From DASXRU01 sp039933315 (GTDB lineage Bacteria; Acidobacteriota; Blastocatellia; Pyrinomonadales; Pyrinomonadaceae), in NCBI GenBank assembly GCA_039933315.1, contig JBDTOI010000033.1, positions 1-30,005 of the forward strand: a stretch of 30,005 nucleotides of DNA, written 5' to 3'. Positions 22,601 to 30,005 of this stretch are shown here, one piece after another (position 1 is the stretch's first letter; each line of letters opens with the position of its first letter). Below the pieces are notes generated by a model. It saw only the letters and a program-made list of their open reading frames with translations, had not been told where the DNA came from and did no database searches. The position numbers were made by a program, and so were the translations under genes.

Positions 22601-24525
22601 GTCTTAGCGGGTTGATAAATCTCCGACCCGGCGGCGAGAAACTCTTCAGCCTTTTCTTTCAAGCCGGCATCAAGAGCCGCCTCTTCGTCGATTAGTTTCT
22701 TCGCGGCGTATTCGCGGACGTCCTGGGTGATCTTCATGGAGCAGAAGTGCGGGCCGCACATGGAACAGAAGTGGGCCAGTTTGGCGCCTTCCTGAGGCAA
22801 TGTCTCGTCGTGATATTCGCGGGCCACTTCGGGGTCGAGCGAGAGGTTGAATTGATCTTCCCAGCGGAATTCGAAGCGGGCCTTTGATAAAGCGTTGTCG
22901 CGATACTGGGCGCCGGGATGGCCTTTGGCCAGGTCGGCGGCGTGCGCAGCGATTTTGTAGGCGATGACGCCATCCTTAACATCTTTCTTGTTGGGTAGGC
23001 CCAGGTGTTCTTTGGGCGTGACGTAACAGAGCATTGCGGTGCCGAACCAGCCAATCATCGCCGCCCCAATCGCTGAGGTGATGTGATCGTATCCGGGCGC
23101 GATGTCGGTTGTTAGCGGACCAAGCGTGTAGAAAGGCGCTTCCTGACAAGTCTCCAGTTGCTTGTCCATGTTCTCCTTGATCAAATGCATGGGGACGTGG
23201 CCCGGGCCTTCGATCATTACCTGGCAGTCGTATTCCCACGCGATCTTCGTCAACTCGCCCAGCGTCTCCAGCTCGGCAAACTGCGCTTCGTCATTGGCAT
23301 CGGCAATCGAACCCGGCCGCAAACCGTCACCCAGGGAAAACGAAACATCGTACGCGGCCATGATTTCGCAGATGTCGCTGAAGCGCGTGTAGAGGAAGCT
23401 TTCCTCGTGATGCGCCAGGCACCACTTGGCCATGATGGAACCGCCGCGGCTAACAATTCCGGTCGTGCGTTTTGCCGTCATGGGAATATAAGGCAGTCGC
23501 ACACCGGCATGGATGGTGAAGTAATCCACGCCCTGTTCCGCTTGTTCGATCAAAGTGTCGCGGAAGATTTCCCAAGTCAGTTCTTCAGCTTTGCCTCCCA
23601 CTTTTTCCAGGGCCTGATAGATCGGCACGGTGCCGATGGGGACCGGCGAGTTGCGTATGATCCATTCGCGGGTGGCGTGAATGTTCTTACCTGTCGAGAG
23701 ATCCATTACCGTATCCGAGCCGCACTTTATTGACCAGCGCATCTTTTCAACTTCGTCGTCAATAGAGGACAAGACCGCGGAGTTGCCGATGTTGGCGTTA
23801 ATCTTCACCAGAAAGTTGCGGCCAATGATCATGGGTTCGCTTTCCGGATGATTGATATTTGCCGGAATGATTGCGCGGCCGCGCGCCACTTCGTCACGCA
23901 CGAATTCTGCCGTTACGTACTCCGGCATGGCGGCGCCAAAAGATTGGCCGCGGTGCTCGTGATTGAGTGAAGCGCGGTCGTCTCTATTCAAGTCGCCGGC
24001 ACGGGCAAGTCCCAGACTCTCGCGGATAGCAATGAATTCCATCTCGGGAGTGATGATGCCCTGGCGAGCGTAGTGCATTTGCGATACGCAGCGCCCGGGT
24101 TTGGCGCGCAGCGGCGTGCGACTGAGCGCGGGAAAGTCTTCCAAACGCCCTTTCTCTTTTTGCCGCGCCTGGTTGGCCGCGTCGAAAGTTAGATAGCCAT
24201 CATCAATCGGTTGCAGCTCGCGGCCTTGATACTCTTCGACGTCGCCCCGCCCCAGAATCCAATGGCGTCGCAGCGACGGTAATCCATTCCGCACGTCGCA
24301 ATCGATCGAGGGATCGCCCCAGGGACCACTGCTGTCGTAGACCCGAACGGGCGGATTGTCTTCCAGAGAGCCATTGAAGTTACGCGTCTGGTTCTGATCG
24401 ATCTCGCGGAAAGGCACGCGCACGCCGGGTTGTTGGCCGGCGACGTAGACGCGACGCGAGTTTGGTAACGGCTTGTCATTACCGGCCTGAGTTTCGATTT
24501 GAGTTGGTTTGATTGCGGCGCTCAT
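22597..24525 (-). CDS. thiC: Phosphomethylpyrimidine synthase
   Basis: The 642-residue protein has full family length. It converts 5-aminoimidazole ribotide to 4-amino-5-hydroxymethyl-2-methylpyrimidine phosphate in thiamine synthesis, using S-adenosylmethionine and a [4Fe-4S] cluster. Landmarks are RVYVAGQQPGVRVPFREI near the start, YARQGIITPEMEFIA, NINHPESEPMIIGRNF, LTWEIFRDTLIEQAEQGVDYFTIHAGV, MIEGPGHVPMH, APFYTLGPLTTDIAPGYDHI, and the cluster motif CSMCGPHFCSM near the C-terminus (CxxCxxxxC). GGAGGAATC precedes the ATG at 24525. No other thiamine genes are adjacent. Control is by the TPP riboswitch and terminator upstream. The stop codon lies at the edge of an interspersed repeat. Confidence 0.98.
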   Translation of the reverse strand: MSAAIKPTQIETQAGNDKPLPNSRRVYVAGQQPGVRVPFREIDQNQTRNFNGSLEDNPPVRVYDSSGPWGDPSIDCDVRNGLPSLRRHWILGRGDVEEYQGRELQPIDDGYLTFDAANQARQKEKGRLEDFPALSRTPLRAKPGRCVSQMHYARQGIITPEMEFIAIRESLGLARAGDLNRDDRASLNHEHRGQSFGAAMPEYVTAEFVRDEVARGRAIIPANINHPESEPMIIGRNFLVKINANIGNSAVLSSIDDEVEKMRWSIKCGSDTVMDLSTGKNIHATREWIIRNSPVPIGTVPIYQALEKVGGKAEELTWEIFRDTLIEQAEQGVDYFTIHAGVRLPYIPMTAKRTTGIVSRGGSIMAKWCLAHHEESFLYTRFSDICEIMAAYDVSFSLGDGLRPGSIADANDEAQFAELETLGELTKIAWEYDCQVMIEGPGHVPMHLIKENMDKQLETCQEAPFYTLGPLTTDIAPGYDHITSAIGAAMIGWFGTAMLCYVTPKEHLGLPNKKDVKDGVIAYKIAAHAADLAKGHPGAQYRDNALSKARFEFRWEDQFNLSLDPEVAREYHDETLPQEGAKLAHFCSMCGPHFCSMKITQDVREYAAKKLIDEEAALDAGLKEKAEEFLAAGSEIYQPAKT

Positions 24526-24535
24526 GATTCCTCCG

Positions 24536-24614
24536 TTCTCCGTGTACTCTGTGTCTCCGTGGTGAATCTAATCTGACGCCAATAGCACCACGGAGCCACG
24601 GAGAACACGGAGAA
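24536..24614. repeat. CTCCGTGGTG inverted repeat in the thiC leader
   Basis: The left arm (24536-24564, TTCTCCGTGTACTCTGTGTC...) and right arm (24586-24614, ...CCACGGAGAACACGGAGAA) are inverse over 29 bases with three mismatches, around a 21-nt loop. Transcribed, it makes a long hairpin between the riboswitch terminator and the thiC ribosome binding site. Repeats built on CTCCGTG(T/G) are common in many bacterial genomes. Confidence 0.8.
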
Positions 24615-24658
24615 GAAAAACAAAAACCGCTCCACTCTGATCAAAAGAGATGGAACGG
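24614..24658 (-). terminator. Intrinsic terminator between the TPP aptamer and thiC
   Basis: On the minus strand CCGTTCCA (24658-24651), a 16-nt loop region, and TGGAGCGG (24634-24627) form a stem of about eight pairs with one G-T pair, followed directly by TTTTTGTTTTT (24626-24616). It lies just after the aptamer, so it is the likely expression platform: TPP binding favours this hairpin and stops transcription before thiC. Confidence 0.75.
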
Positions 24659-24667
24659 TCACTGTTG

Positions 24668-24822
24668 GCTGTTTCTCCCTTCGACGGTGTTAACCGTATC
24701 AGGTTCAAGGGGTCTCCCGAATTCGGATTGCGGAATTCGGATTTGTCTTCTCAATCCGCTATCCGCATTCAGCAATCCGTAATCGCCTGGGACTCTCAGC
24801 CGCCGCGCGGCTCCCCCGAAAC
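24668..24822 (-). promoter_or_regulatory. TPP riboswitch (THI element) controlling thiC, with an enlarged P3 stem
   Basis: On the minus strand the conserved parts appear in order: GGGGGAGCC (about 24818-24810), GGCTGAGAG (24801-24793), then after an insertion GACCCCTTGAACCTGATACG and GTTAACACCGTCGAAGGGAG (24714-24675). These are the diagnostic THI-box segments (CTGAGA, ACC.TTGAACCTGAT..GGTTAA.ACC..CG..GGGA). Between them P3 is lengthened to about 70 nt, made of a near-perfect hairpin CGGATTGC(T/G)GAAT...ATTCCGCAATCCG. TPP binding would reduce thiC expression. Confidence 0.95.
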
Positions 24823-24847
24823 TATTTAACTTTCAACTGACGATGGG

Positions 24848-24877
24848 ATTCTAGTGCTAGAAGTGCTTTAACTGCAA
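24848..24877 (-). promoter_or_regulatory. Probable sigma-70-type promoter for the thiC riboswitch transcript
   Basis: On the minus strand TTGCAG (24877-24872) and TAGAAT (24853-24848) are separated by 18 nt. The match to consensus is four and five of six. The predicted start falls about 15-20 nt before the aptamer's first conserved bases, as expected. Prediction from sequence only. Confidence 0.5.
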
Positions 24878-24881
24878 ACGG

Positions 24882-25006
24882 CTTTGCACAAAAACTCTCA
24901 TTTCGTGGTTTTTGGTGCCGCTTCGTGTGGTTCGTGGACGTATAGCTCTGATTCGTTAGCGCACGATCCACCAACTACACGAAATCTCACCAAGCAACAC
25001 CAACAA
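24882..25006. repeat. CGTG-rich interspersed palindromic element, copy C (diverged)
   Basis: It starts GCTTTGCACAAAAACTCTCA, like the other copies, and continues TTTCGTGG...CTTCGTGTGGTTCGTGGACG. Its right arm is CACGATCCACCAACTACACG then AAATCTCACCAAGCAACACC. It is in the same orientation as copy A but has more changes. It sits between the divergent thiC and M14 peptidase promoters. Confidence 0.75.
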
Positions 25007-25038
25007 AGCCGGTCACAGGCAATATCCCTGACAAAATC

Positions 25039-25067
25039 TTTACACTTGTCCCAAACACTCATAAGAT
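25039..25067 (+). promoter_or_regulatory. Probable promoter of the M14 peptidase gene
   Basis: TTTACA (25039-25044) and TAAGAT (25062-25067) are 17 nt apart, matching the sigma-70 consensus at five and four of six bases. The start codon is 59 nt further on. Prediction from sequence only. Confidence 0.4.
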
Positions 25068-25125
25068 GCGTGCCGCACGCCCGTACTTCTGGAATCAAAC
25101 TTGCAAAGTTCTGCTGGAGGAGCTT

Positions 25126-28100
25126 ATGAATCGAACACGTCTGTTCCTGAACGCACGCCGGTTAGGGCCGCTAGTAATGGCCGCGACGGTGGCGATCACT
25201 TTTGCTGGTGGCAGTCGTCAGTTGTCGGCCCAAAACAATGCCATCCGGCAAAACGATGGTAAGTCGAAAGCGACAAGCTCGGCCCCGGCGGCAGCAACCA
25301 AATCTGACGCGTCAGCAGACAACGACTATTCGAAGAAGATTAAGGAGTACACCACCGAACCCTATTTCCGCACTGAGTTGGTAGACCACCTGCCTATGTC
25401 CGACAAGGTGCCCTCGCCGGACAAGGTGCTCGGTTACGTTATCGGCACACCGAACAAGCTGACATATTCGAAAGATCAGTATCGCTATTATCGCGAGCTG
25501 GCGAAAACAACTCCTCGCGTGCGCGTGTTTAGCGCCGCCGAGCGATCCGAGGAAGGAAAGGAACAGATCCTGGTCGCGGTGGGAGACGAGAACCTGCTGG
25601 CTAAGCTAGATCGTTACAAAGAGATCGCCGCCAAACTCGCCGACCCGCGCAAGATCAACGAAGAGGAAGCCATTGCCTTGATTGGCGAAGGCAAAGCTTT
25701 TTACTGGGCCTCGGGGTCGATTCATTCGCCGGAAACCGGCTCGTGCGAAATGTTGATGGAGTTGGCTTACCGGCTGGCGGTCGAAGAGAGTCCTTTCATC
25801 CAGGCGATTCGCAAGAACGTCATTGTGCTGATCACCCCCGTGCTGGAAGTTGACGGCCGCGACAAGATGGTGGACGTTTATAACTACCGCAAGGCGAACC
25901 CGGGGAAAAATGCTCCGGGCCTAATCTTCTGGGGCAAGTATGTCGCGCACGACAACAATCGCGACGGTCTGGGCATGGCCCTGGCCCTGACGCGCAACCA
26001 GATGAAGACCTTCCTCGAATATCATCCGCCCGTCCTTCACGATCTGCATGAGTCAGTGCCATTTCTTTACACTTCCACCGGTACCGGTCCATACAACGCG
26101 TGGCTCGATCCGATCACTATCGACGAATGGCAGTTGCTGGCGTACCACGAGATTGAAGAGATGACCAAGCGCGGGGTGCCCGGCGTATGGACGCACGGCT
26201 TTTATGATGGCTGGGCGCCGAACTATATGTTTTATGTCGCGAACGGTCACAATTCCATCGGGCGCTTCTACGAAACATTTGGCAACGGCGGCGCTGATAC
26301 GATGGATCGCACAGTGGGCGAACAGTCGCGTCGCGATTGGTTCAGGCCCAATCCCCCTCAACCGCGCGTCAAGTGGTCCATTCGCAACAACATCAACCTG
26401 CAGCAATCAGCAATTCTTCTGGCGATGAACTTTGTTTCGAATAATAAAGATCGGTTCCTGCAGAATTTCTACATTAAGAGCAAACGCTCGGTCGCCAAAG
26501 CCATAAATGAAGGTCCCTACGCTTACGTTATTCCAGCCGACCAATCGCGTTTGGTCGAAGCGGCCGACATGGTGAACCTGCTGCGATTGATGGGAGTCGA
26601 GGTGCATACCGCCGACAAAGAGATCGCTACCAAAGATAGAAAGTTTCCCGCCGGCTCGTACGTGGTGCGTATGGACCAACCTTATTCGCGGATGGCTGAC
26701 ATGATGCTGGATACGCAGTATTACAACGTCAACGATCCGCGGCCCTATGACGATACCGGGTGGACGTTGGGCGCCCTGCGCAACGTGAAGACGGTCCGCG
26801 TTGCTGATAAAGCTGATCAAGGTATCTTGAAGGCGCCCATGACTCTTTTGACGGCGGATGCCCGCGTCAGCGGCAAGATTAGCGGCCCGGCCGCGGCCGC
26901 CGGCTACGTCATCAATCACAACACCGAAAACACGCTGGCGACACTGCGCTTCAGACTCAAAGATGTGAAGATCGCCGCGGCAGAAGATTCATTCAAGATC
27001 GGCGACCGGCAGTTCAATGCCGGGTCGTTCATCATCAAAACCGGCGGCAATGGTGCGGACGTGCGCCAGCGTCTGGATGCCGCCGTGACAGAGCTGGGCC
27101 TCGTCGCGGTGGCAGTGGATAAACTACCCGAAGTAAAGATGCATGACCTGGCCGTGCCCCGCATTGCAATCCTGCATACCTGGACCAATACGCAGAACGA
27201 CGGCTGGTACCGGATCGAGTTTGATAAGTTTCAAATCCCCTACAATTACATTTCTGACCAGGTGGTGCGCAACACACCGAACCTCCGCGAGAAGTATGAC
27301 GTGATTATCTTTCCACCGCTGGGAGGCTCGGCGCAGACAATCATCAACGGCATCCCTATGCGGGGAGATGCGATTCCCTGGAAGCAGTCAGAGCTGACGC
27401 CCAACATGGGACTGTCGCCGGATCAGACGGACGACATGCGCGGTGGGATGGGACTCGCGGGTGTGATGAACCTGCAGAAGTTTGTCGCGGAAGGTGGCCT
27501 GTTCATCGTCATCACCAACAATGCGCGAATCCCCATTGATTTCGGAATCACGTCGGGGGTGTCAATTCAGGAGCCGCGCCAGTTGCAGGCGCGCGGATCC
27601 ATTTACAACGCTCGCTTCAGCGATCGTAAAAGCCCGATAGCATACGGTTACGATGAAACGGTGCCGATTTATTTCAATCAGGCACCGCTCTTCCAGGTAG
27701 CCTCGGGCGTTCCTGGAGGAGGCGGAGGTGGTGGTGAAGGTGGCGCAGGCGGAGCCGCAGGACGCCCGTCTGGGCGCGGCACCTTGAATGACCCGGATAT
27801 AGTTCAGGGCATGCCGTTAACGACTGCCACCCCCCGTCCCTCGCCACGTCCGGGTGAGGAACAGTTGACTGAAGAGCAACGTCTGCAACTTGGCGCCTAT
27901 TACACGCCGCCTAATCAACGTCCGCGCGTGGTGCTGCGTTTCTCGTCAGATGAAAAGAACTTGTTAATCAGCGGCATGCTGGCCGGTGGCTCAGAACTGG
28001 CCAACGCGCCGGCGGTGATCGACGTGCCGGTGGGCCGCGGGCACGTGGTGATGTTTGCCAACAATCCTATGTGGCGACACCAAACGCAGGGCAGCTTCTT

Positions 28101-28200
28101 TTTGATTTTCAATGCGGCTTTGAATTTTGATTCGCTCAACACGGAGCGGGCGGTACAAACGCCGGCCAGGCCGGCTGCAGCCACTGGCGAGCAGCAATGA
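25126..28200 (+). CDS. Secreted M14 family zinc carboxypeptidase with C-terminal amidotransferase-like region
   Basis: The 1024-residue product starts at ATG 25126, behind GGAGGAG; an upstream in-frame ATG at 25066 has no binding site and overlaps the promoter. A signal peptide covers about residues 1-35 (ending QLSAQ). The M14 zinc motif HSPE (His200, Glu203) is followed by HDNNRDG (Asn278-Arg279, the substrate-binding NR) and HDLHES (His305/His308, one of them the third zinc ligand). RFYETFGNG may supply the catalytic Glu. After about residue 480 come beta domains and a ThuA/GATase-like segment (YDVIIFPPLGG, FVAEGGLFIVITN). A Gly-rich linker and a Pro-rich run lie around 865-920. Such large M14 proteins are frequent in Acidobacteriota and probably digest extracellular peptides. 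The M28 peptidase gene follows. Confidence 0.92.
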   Translation: MNRTRLFLNARRLGPLVMAATVAITFAGGSRQLSAQNNAIRQNDGKSKATSSAPAAATKSDASADNDYSKKIKEYTTEPYFRTELVDHLPMSDKVPSPDKVLGYVIGTPNKLTYSKDQYRYYRELAKTTPRVRVFSAAERSEEGKEQILVAVGDENLLAKLDRYKEIAAKLADPRKINEEEAIALIGEGKAFYWASGSIHSPETGSCEMLMELAYRLAVEESPFIQAIRKNVIVLITPVLEVDGRDKMVDVYNYRKANPGKNAPGLIFWGKYVAHDNNRDGLGMALALTRNQMKTFLEYHPPVLHDLHESVPFLYTSTGTGPYNAWLDPITIDEWQLLAYHEIEEMTKRGVPGVWTHGFYDGWAPNYMFYVANGHNSIGRFYETFGNGGADTMDRTVGEQSRRDWFRPNPPQPRVKWSIRNNINLQQSAILLAMNFVSNNKDRFLQNFYIKSKRSVAKAINEGPYAYVIPADQSRLVEAADMVNLLRLMGVEVHTADKEIATKDRKFPAGSYVVRMDQPYSRMADMMLDTQYYNVNDPRPYDDTGWTLGALRNVKTVRVADKADQGILKAPMTLLTADARVSGKISGPAAAAGYVINHNTENTLATLRFRLKDVKIAAAEDSFKIGDRQFNAGSFIIKTGGNGADVRQRLDAAVTELGLVAVAVDKLPEVKMHDLAVPRIAILHTWTNTQNDGWYRIEFDKFQIPYNYISDQVVRNTPNLREKYDVIIFPPLGGSAQTIINGIPMRGDAIPWKQSELTPNMGLSPDQTDDMRGGMGLAGVMNLQKFVAEGGLFIVITNNARIPIDFGITSGVSIQEPRQLQARGSIYNARFSDRKSPIAYGYDETVPIYFNQAPLFQVASGVPGGGGGGGEGGAGGAAGRPSGRGTLNDPDIVQGMPLTTATPRPSPRPGEEQLTEEQRLQLGAYYTPPNQRPRVVLRFSSDEKNLLISGMLAGGSELANAPAVIDVPVGRGHVVMFANNPMWRHQTQGSFFLIFNAALNFDSLNTERAVQTPARPAAATGEQQ

Positions 28201-28335
28201 ATCTGGAGTGCGCGGGCAGAGCGAAGCGGCGACGGCGCTTTCGATAGTTTTTCATTTGAGATCTCAAATTTCAGATCTCAGATGCCGAACGAATCCAAAG
28301 CGGTGTCGCGCTTCGCTTGCCACCGCACTCCAAAT
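28201..28335. repeat. Paired REP-like element (REPIN-like): type-b arm, AT-rich palindromic spacer, inverted type-a arm
   Basis: The left arm is 28201-28247 (ATCTGGAGTGCGCGGGCAGA...) and the right arm 28291-28335, ending CACCGCACTCCAAAT. The left arm has the b core (GCGGCGACGGCGC) and the right the a core (GCGGTGTCGCGC). The order is thus the flip of the element at 21787. The spacer has its own palindrome (GAGATCTCAAATTTCAGATC). It fills the whole gap between the two peptidase genes. Confidence 0.85.
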
Positions 28336-28357
28336 AGTTGAACTTTCGGAGACACTT

Positions 28358-29998
28358 ATGTTTAGACGACGCGTTATTTCTCTGTTCCTGATCTTTACCT
28401 TCGTTTGCCTCCCCGTGTTTGGCCAATTAACGGGCGATGACAAAGACCTCCTCGCGCGCATTCGGGCGGAGGAAACTAAGAATTCCCAGATCATGAAGAC
28501 CATGCACATGCTGGCTGATGTGTATGGACCACGCTTAACAGGTACGCCGAATCACAAACGCGCGGCCGAGTGGGCGGTAAAGCAAATGGAGCTATGGGGA
28601 ATGGAAAATGGCCACCTGGAGCCCTGGGATTTCAAACATCCTGGATGGCTCAACGAGCGTTTGACGGCGCACATTATCTCGCCAGTGAAGGATTCGCTGG
28701 TGGCCGAGGTCCTCGCCTGGACGCCGAGCACAAGAGGGATTGTCCGCGCTAAAGCTTACCAATTGATTTTGCCGGAGCGGCCCACTCAGGATCAGCTATC
28801 CGCTTATTTCGCGAAAGAAAAAGCGAACGTGCGCAGTCGCATCGTGCTGGCGGGAAAGCACACGATGGTGCCGGTAAACCTGACTCCCGGGCCTAAAAGG
28901 CTTGACGATAAGGCTGCGGAACAACGCTTTAATCCATCTCCACGCCCATCTCCCTCGCCTTCCCCATCACCCAGCCCGTCGCCTTCTCCGCGTCCTTTGA
29001 CGGGGCGGCAAATTGATGAACAGCTGGATAAGTTTCTGAAGGAGAACGGGGCACTCCTGCGCGTTAACGACGCTGCCCGCGAACACGGCCAGATCCGCGC
29101 TTTCAACAACCGTACGTTCGACGTCAACACCGCGCTGCCTACCGTGGTGATGCGGAATGAAGACTACGGACGCATCTCGCGCCTGATGAGCGGGGGCCTG
29201 GATGTAGTGCTCGAGTTCAGCATCGTGAATCGCGTCTATCCTGAAGGCAAGACCTCCTACAACACGGTGGCGGAGATTCCGGGGACAGACAAAGCCGACG
29301 AAGTGATCATGCTCGGCGGCCACCTTGATTCATGGCACGCAGCAACCGGAGCCACTGACAATGCGATCGGCTGCGCCATCATGATGGAAGCCGCGCGGAT
29401 ATTGAAAGCCATAGGAGTGCAGCCGCGCCGCACAATTCGGGTGGCCTTGTGGAGTGGCGAGGAACAAGGGCTGCTGGGCTCGCAGGCCTACGTCAAGGAA
29501 CACTTCGGCACTTTCGAGAACCCGAAACCCGGTTATGAAAAGTTTGGCGGCTACTTCAACATCGATTCCGGCACCGGGCGCGTACGCGGAGTCGGTGTGT
29601 TCGGACCGCCCGATGCGGGTGACATCATGCGCGAGATAGTGAAGCCCTTTAAGGATGACGGTGTGGTAGGGGCCACTGAGTCACGCAACCGCGGGCTGGG
29701 TGGCACGGACAGCACCTCGTTCAGCAACGCGGGCTTGCCGGGCATCGGTCTCAGTCAGGATCCGATTGAGTATGGTTCGCATACCTGGCACACCAACCTC
29801 GATACCTACGAACGCATTCTGGAAGATGATGTGAAGAAGGACGCGGTACTGGTGGCCTGGTCGATTTATCAGCTGGCGATGCGGGATGATCTCTTGCCGC
29901 GTTTCACTAAGCAGACCATGGCGCCGCCACCACCACCGGAGCCGACACCAACACCCTCTCCCCGGCCGAACAGTGGCCGGCGTGGGAGGCGTGGCTGA
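28358..29998 (+). CDS. Secreted M28 family metallopeptidase with a Ser-Pro linker
   Basis: The 546-residue product starts at ATG 28358 behind CGGAG. A longer open frame runs back to 28127, but only through the repeat and the previous gene. Signal peptide: residues 1-23 (ending CLPVFGQ). All M28 zinc-site residues are visible. GGHLDSW gives His322 (zinc) and Asp324. ATDNAIG gives Asp334 (bridging). SGEEQGLLG gives Glu368 (general base) and Glu369 (zinc). FNIDSG gives Asp403 (zinc). SHTWHTNLDTY gives His475/His478, of which His478 is the likely ligand. Residues 190-210 are a (PS)n run that lies in what is probably the PA-like insert. The C-terminus is PTPTPSPRP and Arg/Gly-rich. It is probably an extracellular aminopeptidase working with the M14 enzyme upstream. 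Confidence 0.93.
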   Translation: MFRRRVISLFLIFTFVCLPVFGQLTGDDKDLLARIRAEETKNSQIMKTMHMLADVYGPRLTGTPNHKRAAEWAVKQMELWGMENGHLEPWDFKHPGWLNERLTAHIISPVKDSLVAEVLAWTPSTRGIVRAKAYQLILPERPTQDQLSAYFAKEKANVRSRIVLAGKHTMVPVNLTPGPKRLDDKAAEQRFNPSPRPSPSPSPSPSPSPSPRPLTGRQIDEQLDKFLKENGALLRVNDAAREHGQIRAFNNRTFDVNTALPTVVMRNEDYGRISRLMSGGLDVVLEFSIVNRVYPEGKTSYNTVAEIPGTDKADEVIMLGGHLDSWHAATGATDNAIGCAIMMEAARILKAIGVQPRRTIRVALWSGEEQGLLGSQAYVKEHFGTFENPKPGYEKFGGYFNIDSGTGRVRGVGVFGPPDAGDIMREIVKPFKDDGVVGATESRNRGLGGTDSTSFSNAGLPGIGLSQDPIEYGSHTWHTNLDTYERILEDDVKKDAVLVAWSIYQLAMRDDLLPRFTKQTMAPPPPPEPTPTPSPRPNSGRRGRRG

Positions 29999-30005
29999 AG
30001 TTAAG

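Noticed and set aside
28127..28357. Extended N-terminus of the M28 peptidase
   Set aside because: The extension runs through the 3' end of the M14 gene and the whole repeat pair; a signal peptide and binding site mark the start at 28358.

Overview
The window looks like a chromosomal segment of an Acidobacteriota bacterium, most likely of the Blastocatellia/Pyrinomonas type. This is an inference. It rests on large secreted Asp/Pro/Thr-rich proteins, secreted M14 and M28 metallopeptidases, a PDZ-bearing retropepsin-like protease, a reaction-centre-type di-haem cytochrome, zinc-ribbon membrane proteins, and a high density of small palindromic repeats. There are no rRNA or tRNA genes, no CRISPR array, and no transposase or integrase.

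Region 1 (1-8.4 kb, + strand) encodes exported proteins. First is the 3' part of a long fibre protein ending in a peptidase S74 self-cleaving chaperone domain. Next come a secreted alpha/beta hydrolase, a cholesterol-oxidase-like GMC gene that stops after its FAD-binding third, and a 950-residue PD40/TSP3/CHRD surface protein. A small zinc-finger/HTH protein closes the block. The hydrolase and the GMC fragment share an almost identical leader of about 100 bp. A short antisense scrap of an ECF sigma factor lies just before the second leader copy, so this block looks rearranged.

Region 2 (8.6-24.5 kb, - strand) is housekeeping and accessory. It holds a TPR lipoprotein-like protein, a bilobed aspartic protease with PDZ, two paralogous zinc-ribbon membrane proteins, a GNAT acetyltransferase and an alpha/beta hydrolase. 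A tight four-gene operon (VOC, 4-TM protein, MmcQ/YjbR, Pyr4/PaxB-like membrane terpene cyclase candidate) follows. Beyond it are a DinB protein, an APH(6)-like kinase, a di-haem cytochrome, an orphan antitoxin with a toxin scrap, DUF1761 and DUF4287/DUF5655 proteins, an AraC regulator, a GxxExxY pseudogene and thiC. thiC has a TPP riboswitch, a terminator and a promoter upstream.

Region 3 (25.1-30 kb, + strand) has two secreted metallopeptidases, M14 then M28, separated by a paired palindromic element.

The most unusual property is the number of distinct interspersed palindromic families. They include (i) REP-like a/b arms in single and inverted-pair form, (ii) a CGTG-rich element of about 120-140 bp in three copies, (iii) ACGCAAACT palindromes, (iv) CCTGTAAATCCTGTC repeats around a GxxExxY gene, and (v) a CTCCGTGGTG inverted repeat and a CGGATTGC repeat inside the thiC leader. 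Several have altered genes: they supply C-terminal tails, truncate a toxin, and lengthen a riboswitch stem.
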